From Actinomadura spongiicola (GTDB lineage: Bacteria > Actinomycetota > Actinomycetes > Streptosporangiales > Streptosporangiaceae): DNA of 64,000 nt. Shown in pieces: positions 33,313 to 42,694 of this stretch (position 1 is the first letter of the stretch; each line of letters opens with the position of its first letter). A model generated the notes under the pieces. That model made no database searches, was not told the DNA's origin, and worked only from the letters and a program-made list of their open reading frames with translations. The position numbers were made by a program, and so were the translations under genes. The stretch is from positions 248,001 to 312,000 of the forward strand of contig NZ_QVNQ01000007.1 in the NCBI RefSeq assembly GCF_003432485.1, read 5' to 3'.

Positions 33313-34320
33313 ATGGCCACGACATTCGAACTGGGCGACTTCGTCCTGCAAGGCGGCGCGACCCTGCGCGGCGCCCAGCTCACCTACGAGACCTACGGTG
33401 AGCTGGCGGCCGACAAGAGCAACGCGATCGTCTATCCCACCTGGTACTCGGGCCGCCACCAGGACAACGAGTGGCTCATCGGCGAGGGCATGGCCCTGGA
33501 CCCGTCCCGGTACTTCATCATCGTGCCGAACATGCTCGGCAACGGCCTGTCCAGCTCGCCCAGCAACACCCCGCCCCCCTACGACCGTGGTCGCTTCCCG
33601 AACGTCACCATGTACGACAACGTCGAGGCCCAGTACCGCCTCGTCACCGAACACTTCGGCATCGAACGGCTGCCCCTCGTCCTGGGGTGGTCCATGGGCG
33701 CGGGCCAGACCTACCAGTGGGCCGTCAGCCACCCCGAGATGGTGGAGCGCATCGCCCCGTTCTGCGGCTCGTCCCGATGCAGCTACCACAACAAGGTGTT
33801 CCTCGAAGGCGTGAAGGCCGCGCTCACCGCCGACGACGCGTTCCAGAACGGCTGGTACACCAGCATGCCCACCAAGGGACTGCGCGCCGCCGCCCGCGTC
33901 TACGCAGGCTGGGGTTTCTCGCAGGCGTTCTACTGGGACCGCCTCTACGAACGGCTCGGTTTCAGCTCCCTCGAAGACTTCCTCGTCGGCTTCTGGGAGG
34001 GGTTCTTCCTCGACGACCGCGACCCCAACAACCTGCTCACCATGCTGTGGACGTGGCAGAACGCCGACGTCGGCCGCACCCCGGGCTTCAACGGCGACAC
34101 CAAGGCCGCGCTCGCGTCCATCAAGGCCCGGGCGATCGTCATGCCCGCCGAGAAGGACCTGTACTTCCCGCCCGAGGACGAGGCGTGGGCCGTCCAGCAC
34201 ATCCCGAACGCCGAACTCCGCGTCATCCCCGGGGTCTGGGGCCACTTCGCGGGCAACGGCATCAACGCCGAGGACACCACCTTCATCGACACCGCCCTGA
34301 AGGAGCTCCTCGCGACCTGA
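33313..34320 (+). CDS. Alpha/beta hydrolase of the homoserine O-acyltransferase (MetX)-like family
   Basis: The 335-residue protein has the MetX-type frame ATLRGAQLTYETYGEL, the nucleophile elbow LGWSMGAGQ (Ser127), the acid AEKDLYFPP and the His in GHFAGNG. True homoserine acetyltransferases have GGSMGG at the elbow. The Trp and Ala here, and the accessory location, favour a hydrolase or acyltransferase on another substrate. GGGGGG precedes the ATG. The context with an AmiC-like sensor suggests catabolism of an amide or ester. Confidence 0.85.
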   Translation: MATTFELGDFVLQGGATLRGAQLTYETYGELAADKSNAIVYPTWYSGRHQDNEWLIGEGMALDPSRYFIIVPNMLGNGLSSSPSNTPPPYDRGRFPNVTMYDNVEAQYRLVTEHFGIERLPLVLGWSMGAGQTYQWAVSHPEMVERIAPFCGSSRCSYHNKVFLEGVKAALTADDAFQNGWYTSMPTKGLRAAARVYAGWGFSQAFYWDRLYERLGFSSLEDFLVGFWEGFFLDDRDPNNLLTMLWTWQNADVGRTPGFNGDTKAALASIKARAIVMPAEKDLYFPPEDEAWAVQHIPNAELRVIPGVWGHFAGNGINAEDTTFIDTALKELLAT

Positions 34321-34452
34321 CACCGATGGGCGTCGGCGGCTTCCGCCTTGCGGCCTTCCGCGCGGCCGCAAGCGGACGCCGGTCCCATGGTTCACGGGGT
34401 TCGTCGGTTTTTGCCACTACTCCGGTGGCGAGTCGATCACTACGGTGGCGGC

Positions 34453-35130
34453 ATGAGACCGCGTTGGACCGTCACCGCCCTCGCCGTCGTTCTCGCCGCC
34501 GCGCTCGTCCCCGCGGGCACCGCCCAGGCGGCGCCCGCGGCCCCCGCCGGTGGCGGGCACAAGGCCCGGTGCGAGTTCAGGCCGACGCCGGAGAAGCCGC
34601 CCGCGAAGGCGGTGCGGCTGCCCCGGCCCACGGCGCCCGCCCGTGGTGACGTGCACGTCGTCCTGGACACCAACTTCGGCGACGTCGCCATCGAGATGGA
34701 CCGGCGGAACGCCCCGTGCGCCGTGCACAACTTCGAGAGCCTGGCCCGGCAGGGGTTCTACGACCGCACCCGGTGCTGGCGGTTGACGAACTCGCCTCGG
34801 CTCGGCGTCCTCCAGTGCGGTGACATCTTCGCCGCGGAGGAGGGCGGCCCCGGCTACGAGTTCGACGACGAGCTCACCGGCAAGGAGACCTACCCGCGCG
34901 GGACGGTCGCCATGGGCAACTGGGGACCGGACACCAACGGCAGTCAGTTCTTCCTCGTCCACTCCCGGGCCGACATCCCGCCCGCCTATACGGTCCTGGG
35001 CAAGGTGACCCGGGGCCTTTCCGTCCTCGACCGGATCGTGAAGGGCGGGATCACCCCTGGCCCGAACGGGCCCAACGACGGGGAGCCCACCGAACCGGTC
35101 AAGATTCACCGCGTGTCCGTGCGCGGCTGA
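34453..35130 (+). CDS. Secreted cyclophilin-type peptidylprolyl isomerase
   Basis: A signal peptide (residues 1-26, AQAAPAAPA) precedes a Pro-rich spacer and a cyclophilin domain with FESLARQGFYDRTRCWRLTN, LQCGD, and GPDTNGSQFFLVHS, the active-site GSQFF motif. It should catalyse cis/trans prolyl isomerisation of exported proteins. The insert around RLTNSPRLGVLQCGD is characteristic of actinobacterial members. Length (225 aa) is normal. It is probably monocistronic. Confidence 0.92.
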   Translation: MRPRWTVTALAVVLAAALVPAGTAQAAPAAPAGGGHKARCEFRPTPEKPPAKAVRLPRPTAPARGDVHVVLDTNFGDVAIEMDRRNAPCAVHNFESLARQGFYDRTRCWRLTNSPRLGVLQCGDIFAAEEGGPGYEFDDELTGKETYPRGTVAMGNWGPDTNGSQFFLVHSRADIPPAYTVLGKVTRGLSVLDRIVKGGITPGPNGPNDGEPTEPVKIHRVSVRG

Positions 35131-35178
35131 CCCCGGGCCCGCAGGCACCTGGTGCCGGTTCACCGGGCAATACCGAGG

Positions 35179-36129
35179 TCAGTAGCGGTCGCCGGTGACA
35201 TGGTCGGCGAGGGTGGCCAGCGCCTCCAGGTTCGCGGCGGTCAGGTGCAGGTCGGCGGCGGCGAGGTTCTCCTTGAGCCGGGTCAGGCGCCTGGTGCCCG
35301 GGATCGGCACGATGTCCTCGCCGAGGGCGAGCACCCAGGCCAGCGCCACCTGGGCGGGGGTCGCGTTCCGGTCCCGCGCGACGTCGGCGATGGCGGTGAC
35401 GATCCCCCGGTTCCGCTCGATCGACTTCGCCTGGAAACGCGGGTTGCCCCGGCGCCAGTCATCGGCTTCGAGCTGGTCGACGCTGGTCAGCGCGCCGGTG
35501 AGGAAACCGCGGCCGAGCGGCGAGTACGCGATGAACGCGGCGTCGTGCTCCCGGCACCAGGGCAGGACCTCGCTGAGCTCGTCCCGGCTCCACAGCGACA
35601 GCTCGCTCTGCACGGCGGCGATCGGGTGGATGGAGTGCGCGGCGGCGAGCTGGTCCACCGTCGCCTCGGATATGCCGAGGTGACGGACCTTGCCGTCGGC
35701 GACGAGTTCCCCCATGGCACCCCAGCTGTCCTCGACGGGGACGTCCGGATCCACCCGGTGAAGCTGGTAGAGGTCGATGACGTCGACGTTCAGCCGCCGC
35801 AGCGATCCCTCGACCGCGGCGCGGATGTGGTCGGGCCGGCCGATCGGTGTGATCTCCCCGTTCCGCACCACCAGCCCGCACTTGCTGGCGAGCACCACCT
35901 CGTCGCGCCGGCCGCGCAGGGCGCGGCCGACCAGTTCCTCGTTGGTGAACGGGCCGTAGACGTCGGCCGTGTCGATCAGTGTGACGCCCTCGTCGATGGC
36001 CGCGTTGATCACGCGGATCGACTCCTCGTCGTCGCGGGTGGCCGGGTCGTAGGCGAAGCTCATCCCCATGCAGCCGAGGCCGATGGCCCCCACGGTCAGG
36101 CCGCTCGATCCAAGAGTCCGTTGTTGCAT
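35179..36129 (-). CDS. Aldo/keto reductase
   Basis: The 316-residue (beta/alpha)8 NADPH-dependent oxidoreductase carries the full tetrad: Asp53 and Tyr58 (LIDTADVYGP), Lys83 (ASKCGL) and His124 (LYQLHRVDP). The C-terminal NADP-binding segment is IVPIPGTRRLTRLKENL. It belongs to the YajO/AKR11-13-like group acting on aldehydes or xenobiotics. It is the second gene after a small lipoprotein-like gene (6-base gap), and both are divergent from an MmyB-type regulator that probably controls them. Confidence 0.93.
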   Translation of the reverse strand: MQQRTLGSSGLTVGAIGLGCMGMSFAYDPATRDDEESIRVINAAIDEGVTLIDTADVYGPFTNEELVGRALRGRRDEVVLASKCGLVVRNGEITPIGRPDHIRAAVEGSLRRLNVDVIDLYQLHRVDPDVPVEDSWGAMGELVADGKVRHLGISEATVDQLAAAHSIHPIAAVQSELSLWSRDELSEVLPWCREHDAAFIAYSPLGRGFLTGALTSVDQLEADDWRRGNPRFQAKSIERNRGIVTAIADVARDRNATPAQVALAWVLALGEDIVPIPGTRRLTRLKENLAAADLHLTAANLEALATLADHVTGDRY

Positions 36130-36135
36130 GTTCCG

Positions 36136-36477
36136 CTATCCCTTCCTGGTGAGCGTCGATCCGCTGAGGGAGATCGAGGCGCCGTTGATCGTCCCGTTGG
36201 CGGTGACGCCGGTCTTGTCGTTGAGCGTCAGCGTCGAGCCACTGACCGTGTACTTTCCGGCGTAGGCGGCCTTCCGGCCGTTGAAGTCCTCGACGAACGT
36301 GCCGTCGGCGTTCAACGCCAGGCGCAGCGTCCCGTCGTCGCTTCCCCAGGTGCCCACCAGCGTGCCGGTGCGGGATGCCGCCGCGGGACGGTTCTCCTCG
36401 TCTGCACATGCTGTGGCAGTGAACAGCGCCGTGGCGGCGAGCGCCGTGCCGACGCCGAGCGAGAACATCCTGGACAC
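36136..36477 (-). CDS. Small exported protein (lipoprotein-like)
   Basis: The 113-residue product starts at GTG (GAAGGGG six bases before). A signal sequence ends at TATACADE, a weak lipobox with Cys. The rest is a small beta-barrel-like domain (LVGTWGSDDGTLRLALNADG, GKYTVSGSTLTLND), like lipocalin-style or DUF-type secreted proteins. A longer frame to 36585 includes Arg-rich non-coding sequence. It leads the operon with the aldo/keto reductase. Confidence 0.75.
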   Translation of the reverse strand: MSRMFSLGVGTALAATALFTATACADEENRPAAASRTGTLVGTWGSDDGTLRLALNADGTFVEDFNGRKAAYAGKYTVSGSTLTLNDKTGVTANGTINGASISLSGSTLTRKG

Positions 36478-36614
36478 ATGGGCCCCCTTCGCCGTGGTTC
36501 CGGTCAGTCGCGGGCCTTCATCGTGGGACGCGCGGTGGGAAGTACCCAGGGCTCTGCGTTTCCTGGGTCTGACAGGAACAGGCAACGGGACGGGAACGAG
36601 GCGACAATGACCTC

Positions 36615-37478
36615 ATGGACCAGCGAACCGAACTCGGTGAGTTCCTTCGGTCCAGGCGGGCTCGCCTGCGGCCCGAGGACGTCGGACTTCCGGACTTCGG
36701 ACGACGCCGGGTACCCGGGCTGCGCAGGGAGGAGCTGGCCGGCCTCGCGGGAGTCAGCGTCGACTACTACGTCAGGCTCGAACAGGGCCGTGCGCGGAAC
36801 GTCTCGTCCGCCGTGCTCGACGCCGTCGCGCGGGCGTTGCGGCTGGACGACGACGAGCACACGTACCTGCGCGCCATCGCCAGGCCCGTTTCCGCGCGGC
36901 GGCGAACGTCCCGTCCCGAGCGGGTGCGTCCCGGGCTGCAACGGCTCCTCGACGTGAGCGTGAACGTCCCGGCGTATGTGGTCGGCCGCCGTGTCGACGT
37001 CCTCGCCTGGAACCGTCTTGCCTGCCTGCTGTACACCGACTTCGCGGCGCGTGCCCCGGAACGGCGGAACTGGGCCCGCATGATCTTTCAGGAACAGGAG
37101 ATTCGGGACCTGTTCGACGACTGGACCGTCAAGGCGCGTGAGACGGTGTCGTACCTGCGCATGCGCGCCGGTGCCCATCCCGCCGACCCCGACCTGATCG
37201 CGCTGGTCGGCGAGTTGTCGGTGACGAGCGAGGAGTTCCGGCACTGGTGGGCGAGCCACGAGGTGCACGACAAGAGCCACGGCCGCAAGCGCCTGCGCCA
37301 CCCGGTCGTCGGCGACCTCGTCCTCGACTACGAGGCGCTACGGCTGCCGTCGGATCCCGACCAGGTCCTCGTCACCTACACCGCCGAGGCGGGTTCCGCA
37401 TCGGAGGAAGCGCTCACCTTCTTGTCGAGCTGGAGCGCCGACAGCCCGGACCACGCCGAACGCGCCCCCGGGCACTGA
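36615..37478 (+). CDS. MmyB-like HTH transcriptional regulator
   Basis: The 287-residue protein has an XRE HTH (GLRREELAGLAGVSVDYYVR, LEQGRARNVSSAVLDAVARA) and the C-terminal MmyB ligand domain (VVGRRVDVLAWNRLACLLYT, WWASHEVHDKSHGRKRLRHP). These proteins regulate adjacent short-chain or aldo/keto reductase genes, possibly binding fatty-acid-like ligands. It is divergent from the exported-protein/aldo-keto reductase operon, with a 137-bp shared promoter. Confidence 0.93.
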   Translation: MDQRTELGEFLRSRRARLRPEDVGLPDFGRRRVPGLRREELAGLAGVSVDYYVRLEQGRARNVSSAVLDAVARALRLDDDEHTYLRAIARPVSARRRTSRPERVRPGLQRLLDVSVNVPAYVVGRRVDVLAWNRLACLLYTDFAARAPERRNWARMIFQEQEIRDLFDDWTVKARETVSYLRMRAGAHPADPDLIALVGELSVTSEEFRHWWASHEVHDKSHGRKRLRHPVVGDLVLDYEALRLPSDPDQVLVTYTAEAGSASEEALTFLSSWSADSPDHAERAPGH

Positions 37479-37537
37479 GCGAACCCGCGTGGGCGTAGCC
37501 GGACCGCTGCCGCCACGCCCACGCGCTCGGCGCGAGG

Positions 37538-39001
37538 TCAGAGCGGATAGTGGGCGGGTTCGCCTCGCATGGTGATCCAGCGGGTCTCGGTGAAGGCCTC
37601 GATGTTCGCGGCGGCGCCGCCGAAGCGGGAACCGGTGCCGGAGGCCCGGACGCCGCCGAACGGCACGTTGGCCTCGTCGTTGACCGTCTGGTCGTTGATG
37701 TGGACGATGCCCGTCGGGATCTGCTCGGCGACGGCCAGACCGCGCATGGCGTCCCGGGTCACGATGCCGAGCGACAGGCCGTACTCGCTGGCGGCGGCGA
37801 GCTCCACCGCCTGCTCGACCGACGACACGCGGGTGACAGGGGCGACCGGGCCGAAGACCTCCTCGGCGAACGCGGGCGCGGTCAACGGGATGTCGGCCAG
37901 CACCGTCGGCCGGTAGAAGAGCTGCTCGTAGGTCCCGCCGGAGGCCAGTTTCGCGCCCTGGTCGACGCTGGTGGAGACCAGGCCGTGGATCTTGTCGCGC
38001 TGGCCGGCGTCGATGACGGGGCCGAGCGCGACCTCGCCCGCGGCGGGGTCGCCGACCACGAGCCCGCCCGCCCTGGCGGCGAGGCGTTCGACGAAGTCGT
38101 CGTAGAGACCGTCGGCGACGAGGTGACGGCCGGTGGTCATGCAGATCTGGCCCTGGTGGAAGAACGAACCCCAGGTGGCCAGGTTCACCGCCGCGTCCAC
38201 GTCGGCGTCGTCCAGCACCAGGAGGGCGGAGTTGCCGCCGAGCTCCAGATGGGCGCGCTTGAGGTGTTTGCCCGCCAGCTCACCGATGCGGCGGCCGACC
38301 GGGGTGGAGCCGGTGAAGGAGATGACCCGGACGTTCGGGTCGGTGATGAGCGCCTCGCCGACGTCCGCGCCGCCGGGCAGCAGGTGCAGGACGCCCGGCG
38401 GCAGCCCCGCCTCCTCGAACAGCCGGACCATCAGGGCGCCGCCCGTGACCGCGGTGCGCGGGTCGGGCTTGAGGAGGACGGCGTTGCCGAGCGCGAGCGC
38501 CGGGGCCACCGACCGGATGCCGAGGATGATGGGCATGTTGAACGGCGAGATCACCGCGACGACACCGGCGGGCATCCGGCGCGCCATGGACAGCCGCGGC
38601 TCCTCCGAGGGCAGGACCTCGCCGATCGCGCGGGCGGGCAGGGCCGCCGCCTCGTAACACTCCTCGGCCGCCACGTGCAGGCCGAACCCGGCCACCGGCG
38701 GGACGGCTCCGACCTCGCGGATGTTCCAGCCGCTGATCTCCTCGGCGTGCTTCTGCCACAGGTCACCGGCCCGCCGGAGAACCGCGGCGCGGGCGGTGTG
38801 CGGCAGGGCGGCCCACTCCCGCTGCGCCCGCGCGGCGCTGGCGGCGGCCTCGGCGACGTCCTCGGGCGTCGCCTGCCCCATCCGGCCGAGTTCGGCGCCG
38901 GTGGCGGGCTCGACCACGGCGTAGTCGCCGCCGCGTCCCGCCGTCCACGCACCGTCCTTGAAGATCTTTCCTTGCCAGTCGACGCTGTCGAGCAGTCCCA
39001 C
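37538..39001 (-). CDS. Benzaldehyde dehydrogenase-like NAD-dependent aldehyde dehydrogenase
   Basis: The 487-residue protein (GTG 39001, AAGGAGG upstream) shows ISPFNMPIILG, VISFTGSTPVGR, the general-base Glu253 in LELGGN, and nucleophile Cys287 in HQGQICMTT. Its close pattern is that of benzaldehyde/salicylaldehyde dehydrogenases. It is the third gene of an amidase-alcohol dehydrogenase-aldehyde dehydrogenase operon (40-base gap after the alcohol dehydrogenase). It should oxidise an aromatic aldehyde to the acid. Confidence 0.9.
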   Translation of the reverse strand: MGLLDSVDWQGKIFKDGAWTAGRGGDYAVVEPATGAELGRMGQATPEDVAEAAASAARAQREWAALPHTARAAVLRRAGDLWQKHAEEISGWNIREVGAVPPVAGFGLHVAAEECYEAAALPARAIGEVLPSEEPRLSMARRMPAGVVAVISPFNMPIILGIRSVAPALALGNAVLLKPDPRTAVTGGALMVRLFEEAGLPPGVLHLLPGGADVGEALITDPNVRVISFTGSTPVGRRIGELAGKHLKRAHLELGGNSALLVLDDADVDAAVNLATWGSFFHQGQICMTTGRHLVADGLYDDFVERLAARAGGLVVGDPAAGEVALGPVIDAGQRDKIHGLVSTSVDQGAKLASGGTYEQLFYRPTVLADIPLTAPAFAEEVFGPVAPVTRVSSVEQAVELAAASEYGLSLGIVTRDAMRGLAVAEQIPTGIVHINDQTVNDEANVPFGGVRASGTGSRFGGAAANIEAFTETRWITMRGEPAHYPL

Positions 39002-39041
39002 GGGTCGGTCCTCCTTCTCTCTGTCGTGTCTCAAGGGTCTT

Positions 39042-40157
39042 TCAGTGCTTCATGCGCAGGACCGGTTTCAGCACCTCACCGCGGCGGCTGTCGTCGAGCG
39101 CCTGTTCGATGTCGGGCAGCTCGTAGAAGCGCACCAGCCGGTCGAACGGGAACCGGCCCTGGCGGTTCAGTTCGACCAGGGTGCCGATGAGGACCTGGCC
39201 GCGTCCGCCGCCGCCGAGCGTGCCGACGATCCGCTTGCCCCACAGCGTGTCCAGATGGTCGAGGGCGAACTCCGCCCCTGCGGGCGCGCCGCCGATGAGC
39301 ACGCAGGTGCCGAGCATCCCGACGCTGTCGGCGGCCTGCCGCACCACGTCGATCACGCCGGTGCACTCCAGCGCGTGGTCGGCGGGGCCGCCGCAGATCC
39401 GGCGCACCTCCGCCACCGGGTCGGTCTCGCCGGCCTGGACGGTGTGCGTGGCGCCGAACTCGGCGGCCAGCGCGAGCCGGGACGGGTGCCGGTCCACGGC
39501 GATGATCGTCGTGGCGGGCGACAGCCGGGCGGCCATGACGGCGGCCAGGCCGACCGCGCCGACGCCGTACACGACGAGGCTCGCTCCGGGACGCGGCCGG
39601 AGGGTGTGGAACACCGCGCCGGCGCCGGTGGAGATCCCGCAGGCCAGCGGGCCGAGCATCTCCAGCGGGGCCGTGTCGGGCACCACGACCAGGGCTTCCG
39701 CCCAGGTCAGCGCGTAGGTGGAGAACGACGACTGGCCGAAGAAGTGGCTGTGCACGGACGAGCCGTCGCCGCGCCGCAGCGCGCTCTGCCCGGCGCGCGG
39801 GCCGAGCAGCCGCCCGCCCCCGCACAGGGCCTCGCCGAGCCGGGCGCAGTAGCGGGGCTCGCCGTCGCGGCAGTTGCGGCACGACCCGCAGGACGGCCAG
39901 CCGATGACGACGTGGTCGCCCGGCCGCACGGCGGTGACCCCGTCGCCGACGGCCTCGACGACGCCCGCGCCCTCGTGGCCGAGCACGCCTGGGAACGGCA
40001 TCGGCAGGTCGCCGTGCCGGGTGATCTCGTCGGTGTGGCAGATCCCCGAGGCGACCACCCGAACCAGGGCCTCACCGGGGCCGGGCTCGTCGAGTTCGAG
40101 TTCCTCCACGCGGAACGGGCCGCCCAGCTCGTCGACGACGGCGGCGCTCACTCTCAT
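39042..40157 (-). CDS. Zinc-dependent aryl-alcohol dehydrogenase
   Basis: The 371-residue medium-chain dehydrogenase has catalytic zinc ligands Cys40, His61 and Glu62 (GICHTDE, GHEGAG), structural-zinc cysteines 90, 93, 96 and 104 (CGSCRNCRDGEPRYC), and the nucleotide motif VYGVGAVGLAA. The insert typical of aryl/benzyl-alcohol dehydrogenases is present (FFGQSSFSTYALT). The ATG overlaps the amidase stop (ATGA), so the two are coupled. With the aldehyde dehydrogenase it could convert a benzylic alcohol to the acid. Confidence 0.93.
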   Translation of the reverse strand: MRVSAAVVDELGGPFRVEELELDEPGPGEALVRVVASGICHTDEITRHGDLPMPFPGVLGHEGAGVVEAVGDGVTAVRPGDHVVIGWPSCGSCRNCRDGEPRYCARLGEALCGGGRLLGPRAGQSALRRGDGSSVHSHFFGQSSFSTYALTWAEALVVVPDTAPLEMLGPLACGISTGAGAVFHTLRPRPGASLVVYGVGAVGLAAVMAARLSPATTIIAVDRHPSRLALAAEFGATHTVQAGETDPVAEVRRICGGPADHALECTGVIDVVRQAADSVGMLGTCVLIGGAPAGAEFALDHLDTLWGKRIVGTLGGGGRGQVLIGTLVELNRQGRFPFDRLVRFYELPDIEQALDDSRRGEVLKPVLRMKH

Positions 40158-41488
40158 GACGGGTTCCTCCCCTGGACGAGGTCCGGACGGCGCGGCCGCG
40201 GGACCAGGCGTTCGACGAGCCGGGCCGCGTCGAGGACGGCGTCGTCGCGTCCCGCGGCCCCGGCGAGCTGGAGCCCGACGGGCAGGCCGTCGGCGAGCGC
40301 CACCGGCACCGAGACCGCGGGCACCCCGGCGGCGTTGAACAGCGAGGTGAGCCGGGTCAGCACCGGCTCGACGGGCCACTCGCGGCCCGCGACCTCGACG
40401 GTCATCGCGCCGATCGGCGGCGCCGTGATCGGCACCGTGGCCCCGGCCAGCACGTCGTGGGAGGCGAGCGCCTCCGTCAGGAACGCGACCGTGCGGGCTA
40501 TGGCGGCTTCGTCCTGCGCGGCGTCCTCGGCGGTGCGCGGTGGTAGGCGCATCAGCTCGGCGATGTCCGGGCCGAACAGGGTGGGGTTCTGTTCGAACGC
40601 GTCCCGGTGGTAGGCGCCCGCCTCGGCGAGGATCCTGTTCAGCACCGCCTCCGGCATGCGCGGCTCGTCGGGGACGACGACGTCCTCGACCTGGACGCCG
40701 TGCTCCTCCAACCGGGCGCGGACGTCGGCGAGGGCCGCGCGCACCTCGGGCGCCAGGACCGCGTCGAACCAGCCGCCGAGCCACCCCACCCGTGGCGCCG
40801 GAGAACCGGCCGGGGTCCCGGTGAGCGGCGTCGCGGTGAGCGCGGACGCCAGCAGCGCGGCGTCGTCCACCGTGCGCGCGAGCACACCGAGGTGGTCCAG
40901 GGACGGGGCGAGCGGCAGCACCCCGTCGAGCGGGATCCGGCCGCGGGTCGGCTTGAACCCGACGCAGCCGCTCAGCGCGGCGGGAATGCGCACGCTGCCC
41001 GCCGTGTCGGAGCCGACCGCCCCCAGGGAACTGCCCGCGACGACGGACGCCGCCGATCCGCCGGACGAGCCGCCGGGAACGTGCCCCCGCCGGTACGGGT
41101 TGTGGGTGGGCCCGAAGAACGGGCTGTCGGTGCGCCCGCCCCAGGCCAGCTCATGGGTGGTGTGCTTGCCGAGGATCACGGCGCCCGCGTCCCGAAGGCG
41201 CCGCACGGCCTCCGCGTCCCGCGCGGGGACGTGGCCGGTGAAGCGGGGCGACCCGTAGGCGGTGGGGACACCGGCCGTGTCGATCAGGTCCTTGACGCCA
41301 ACGGGGAAGCCGTGGAGGGGGCCGCGCCGGACACCGCTCTCCACTTCGGCGGCGAGTTCGGCGGCGCGGGCTCGGGCCGCGTCGGCCGTCACGGTGGCGT
41401 AGGCGTTCAGCCGCGGTTCGGTCGCCTCGATCGCGGCGAGCATCCGCTCGGTCAGGTCGACCGGCGATTCTGGCTCAGCCGAGGACAT
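40154..41488 (-). CDS. Amidase-signature hydrolase
   Basis: The 444-residue protein has the Ser-cisSer-Lys triad region: Lys66 (GVKDLID), Ser141/142 (PGGSSGGSAA) and Ser165 (SDTAGSVRIPA). It is a cytoplasmic amide hydrolase related to GatA and aromatic amidases; no GatB/C is nearby, so it is not the tRNA enzyme. As first gene of the operon with aryl-alcohol and aldehyde dehydrogenases, it may release an aromatic acid or amine from an amide (mandelamide-like), which is inference. Confidence 0.9.
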   Translation of the reverse strand: MSSAEPESPVDLTERMLAAIEATEPRLNAYATVTADAARARAAELAAEVESGVRRGPLHGFPVGVKDLIDTAGVPTAYGSPRFTGHVPARDAEAVRRLRDAGAVILGKHTTHELAWGGRTDSPFFGPTHNPYRRGHVPGGSSGGSAASVVAGSSLGAVGSDTAGSVRIPAALSGCVGFKPTRGRIPLDGVLPLAPSLDHLGVLARTVDDAALLASALTATPLTGTPAGSPAPRVGWLGGWFDAVLAPEVRAALADVRARLEEHGVQVEDVVVPDEPRMPEAVLNRILAEAGAYHRDAFEQNPTLFGPDIAELMRLPPRTAEDAAQDEAAIARTVAFLTEALASHDVLAGATVPITAPPIGAMTVEVAGREWPVEPVLTRLTSLFNAAGVPAVSVPVALADGLPVGLQLAGAAGRDDAVLDAARLVERLVPRPRRPDLVQGRNPS

Positions 41489-41704
41489 CGGGCCTCCGCA
41501 CGTGGTCGCCGACGGGGTACAGGCTCACATCGGTCCTTCCCCGTACCATGCCCCACAGCCCGCCCGGCAGCCACGATGCCACCGCGGGGCCGACGGCGCC
41601 CAGGAGAACGAGACACCAGGAACGCGGGCTCCCAGCGGATCCCGCATCCGCCGATCACCACGATGACGACCGTAGTCGGGGGGAAATCAGCGGAGCAAGG
41701 ACAT

Positions 41705-41721
41705 GTTCCGATGGTTGGAAC
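41705..41721. promoter_or_regulatory. GTTCC-N7-GGAAC site before the amidase operon
   Basis: A perfect inverted repeat GTTCC-GATGGTT-GGAAC, about 215 bp upstream of the amidase and just past the IclR stop. The same architecture occurs at 42599-42615. Confidence 0.65.
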
Positions 41722-41741
41722 GCGATTTTGGCATTTGGAAC

Positions 41742-42575
41742 TCAGGCGGAGGTGGGGCGGTAGCCGAGGCGCTTGGAGATCTCGGCGACGGCGTGCCGTA
41801 GGGGCGGTTCGACGCGTCCGGCCAGCGCCTCGACCGTGGTGGGCGCGACCGTCAGGTGGACGGCCACGTTGACCGCCGCGACGACCGTCCCGCACCGGTC
41901 GCGCACCGGCGCCGCGAACGACCGCAGGCCCGGCGCGAGCTCCTCGTCGTTGACCGCGACACCGTACTCGCGGATCCGGGCCAGCGCCGCCGTGAGCTGC
42001 TCGCGGTTCGTGATCGTCTTCGGTCCCCGGCGCGCCATGTCGGTGCGGTCGAGGATCTGCCGCAGCTCCGCCGCGTCCTTGTGCGCCAGCAGCGCCTTGC
42101 CCATCGACGTGCAGTACGCGGGCAGCCGCGACCCCACGTGCAGGTTGAGGTCGACGGCCAGCGCGCTGCGCCGCCCGCTGCGCCTACGGTCCACGTAGAC
42201 GACGTCGGGTCCGTCGCTCAACCCCATGCTGGCCGTGAAGCCGGTCTCGTCGGCGAGCGCCTGGAGCGGGGGACCGGCGAGCCTCGTCAGCTCCATGGAG
42301 TCGATCGCCGCGAAGCCGAGGCTCATCGCACGCGGGCCGAGGAGGTACTTCCTCGTCTCCGGATCCTGCTGGAGGTACTCAAGTCTGGTCAGCGTGGCGA
42401 CGTAGCGGTGCGTCGTGCTCTTGTTGAGCCCCACCGCGCGGGCGAGGTCGGCGACCCCCAGCACCGACCGCTCGCCGGTGAAGGCGGACAGGACGCGCAG
42501 CCCGCGCTCCAGCGAGGCGGAGAAGGACGGGTCGGTCGCCGCGCGACCACGGCGCTGGACGGGATTCTCGCTCAC
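41742..42575 (-). CDS. IclR family transcriptional regulator
   Basis: The 277-residue protein has the IclR winged helix (FSASLERGLRVLSAFTGERS, LGVADLARAVGLNKSTTHRYV) and the C-terminal GAF-like effector domain (LPAYCTSMGKALLAHKD, GVAVNDEELAPGLRSFAAPV). Such regulators control aromatic catabolism. It lies between the amidase/dehydrogenase operon and the divergent second aldehyde dehydrogenase, with matching palindromes at both ends, and is the obvious regulator of both. Confidence 0.95.
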   Translation of the reverse strand: MSENPVQRRGRAATDPSFSASLERGLRVLSAFTGERSVLGVADLARAVGLNKSTTHRYVATLTRLEYLQQDPETRKYLLGPRAMSLGFAAIDSMELTRLAGPPLQALADETGFTASMGLSDGPDVVYVDRRRSGRRSALAVDLNLHVGSRLPAYCTSMGKALLAHKDAAELRQILDRTDMARRGPKTITNREQLTAALARIREYGVAVNDEELAPGLRSFAAPVRDRCGTVVAAVNVAVHLTVAPTTVEALAGRVEPPLRHAVAEISKRLGYRPTSA

Positions 42576-42598
42576 AATGATCAGAATACGTCGTCATC

Positions 42599-42615
42599 GT
42601 TCCAATAATCGGAAC
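42599..42615. promoter_or_regulatory. GTTCC-N7-GGAAC site in the IclR/aldehyde dehydrogenase divergent promoter
   Basis: GTTCC-AATAATC-GGAAC lies 24 bp before the IclR start and 80 bp before the dehydrogenase start. It fits IclR-type operators and would allow autoregulation. Confidence 0.7.
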
Positions 42616-42694
42616 GCTCTGATCGTGGACGGCCCCGTGATGGCAGTCTTTCAGAGTCGGAGCCGACGAGAGCGAGCGAGGAGAAACGAGCCCC

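Noticed and set aside
33313..34320. Call as metX (homoserine O-acetyltransferase)
   Set aside because: The nucleophile elbow is GWSMGAG rather than the usual GGSMGG and the context is a sensor/MarR group, so only family membership is claimed.
40154..41488. Call as gatA
   Set aside because: No gatB/gatC neighbours and an operon with alcohol and aldehyde dehydrogenases indicate a catabolic amidase.
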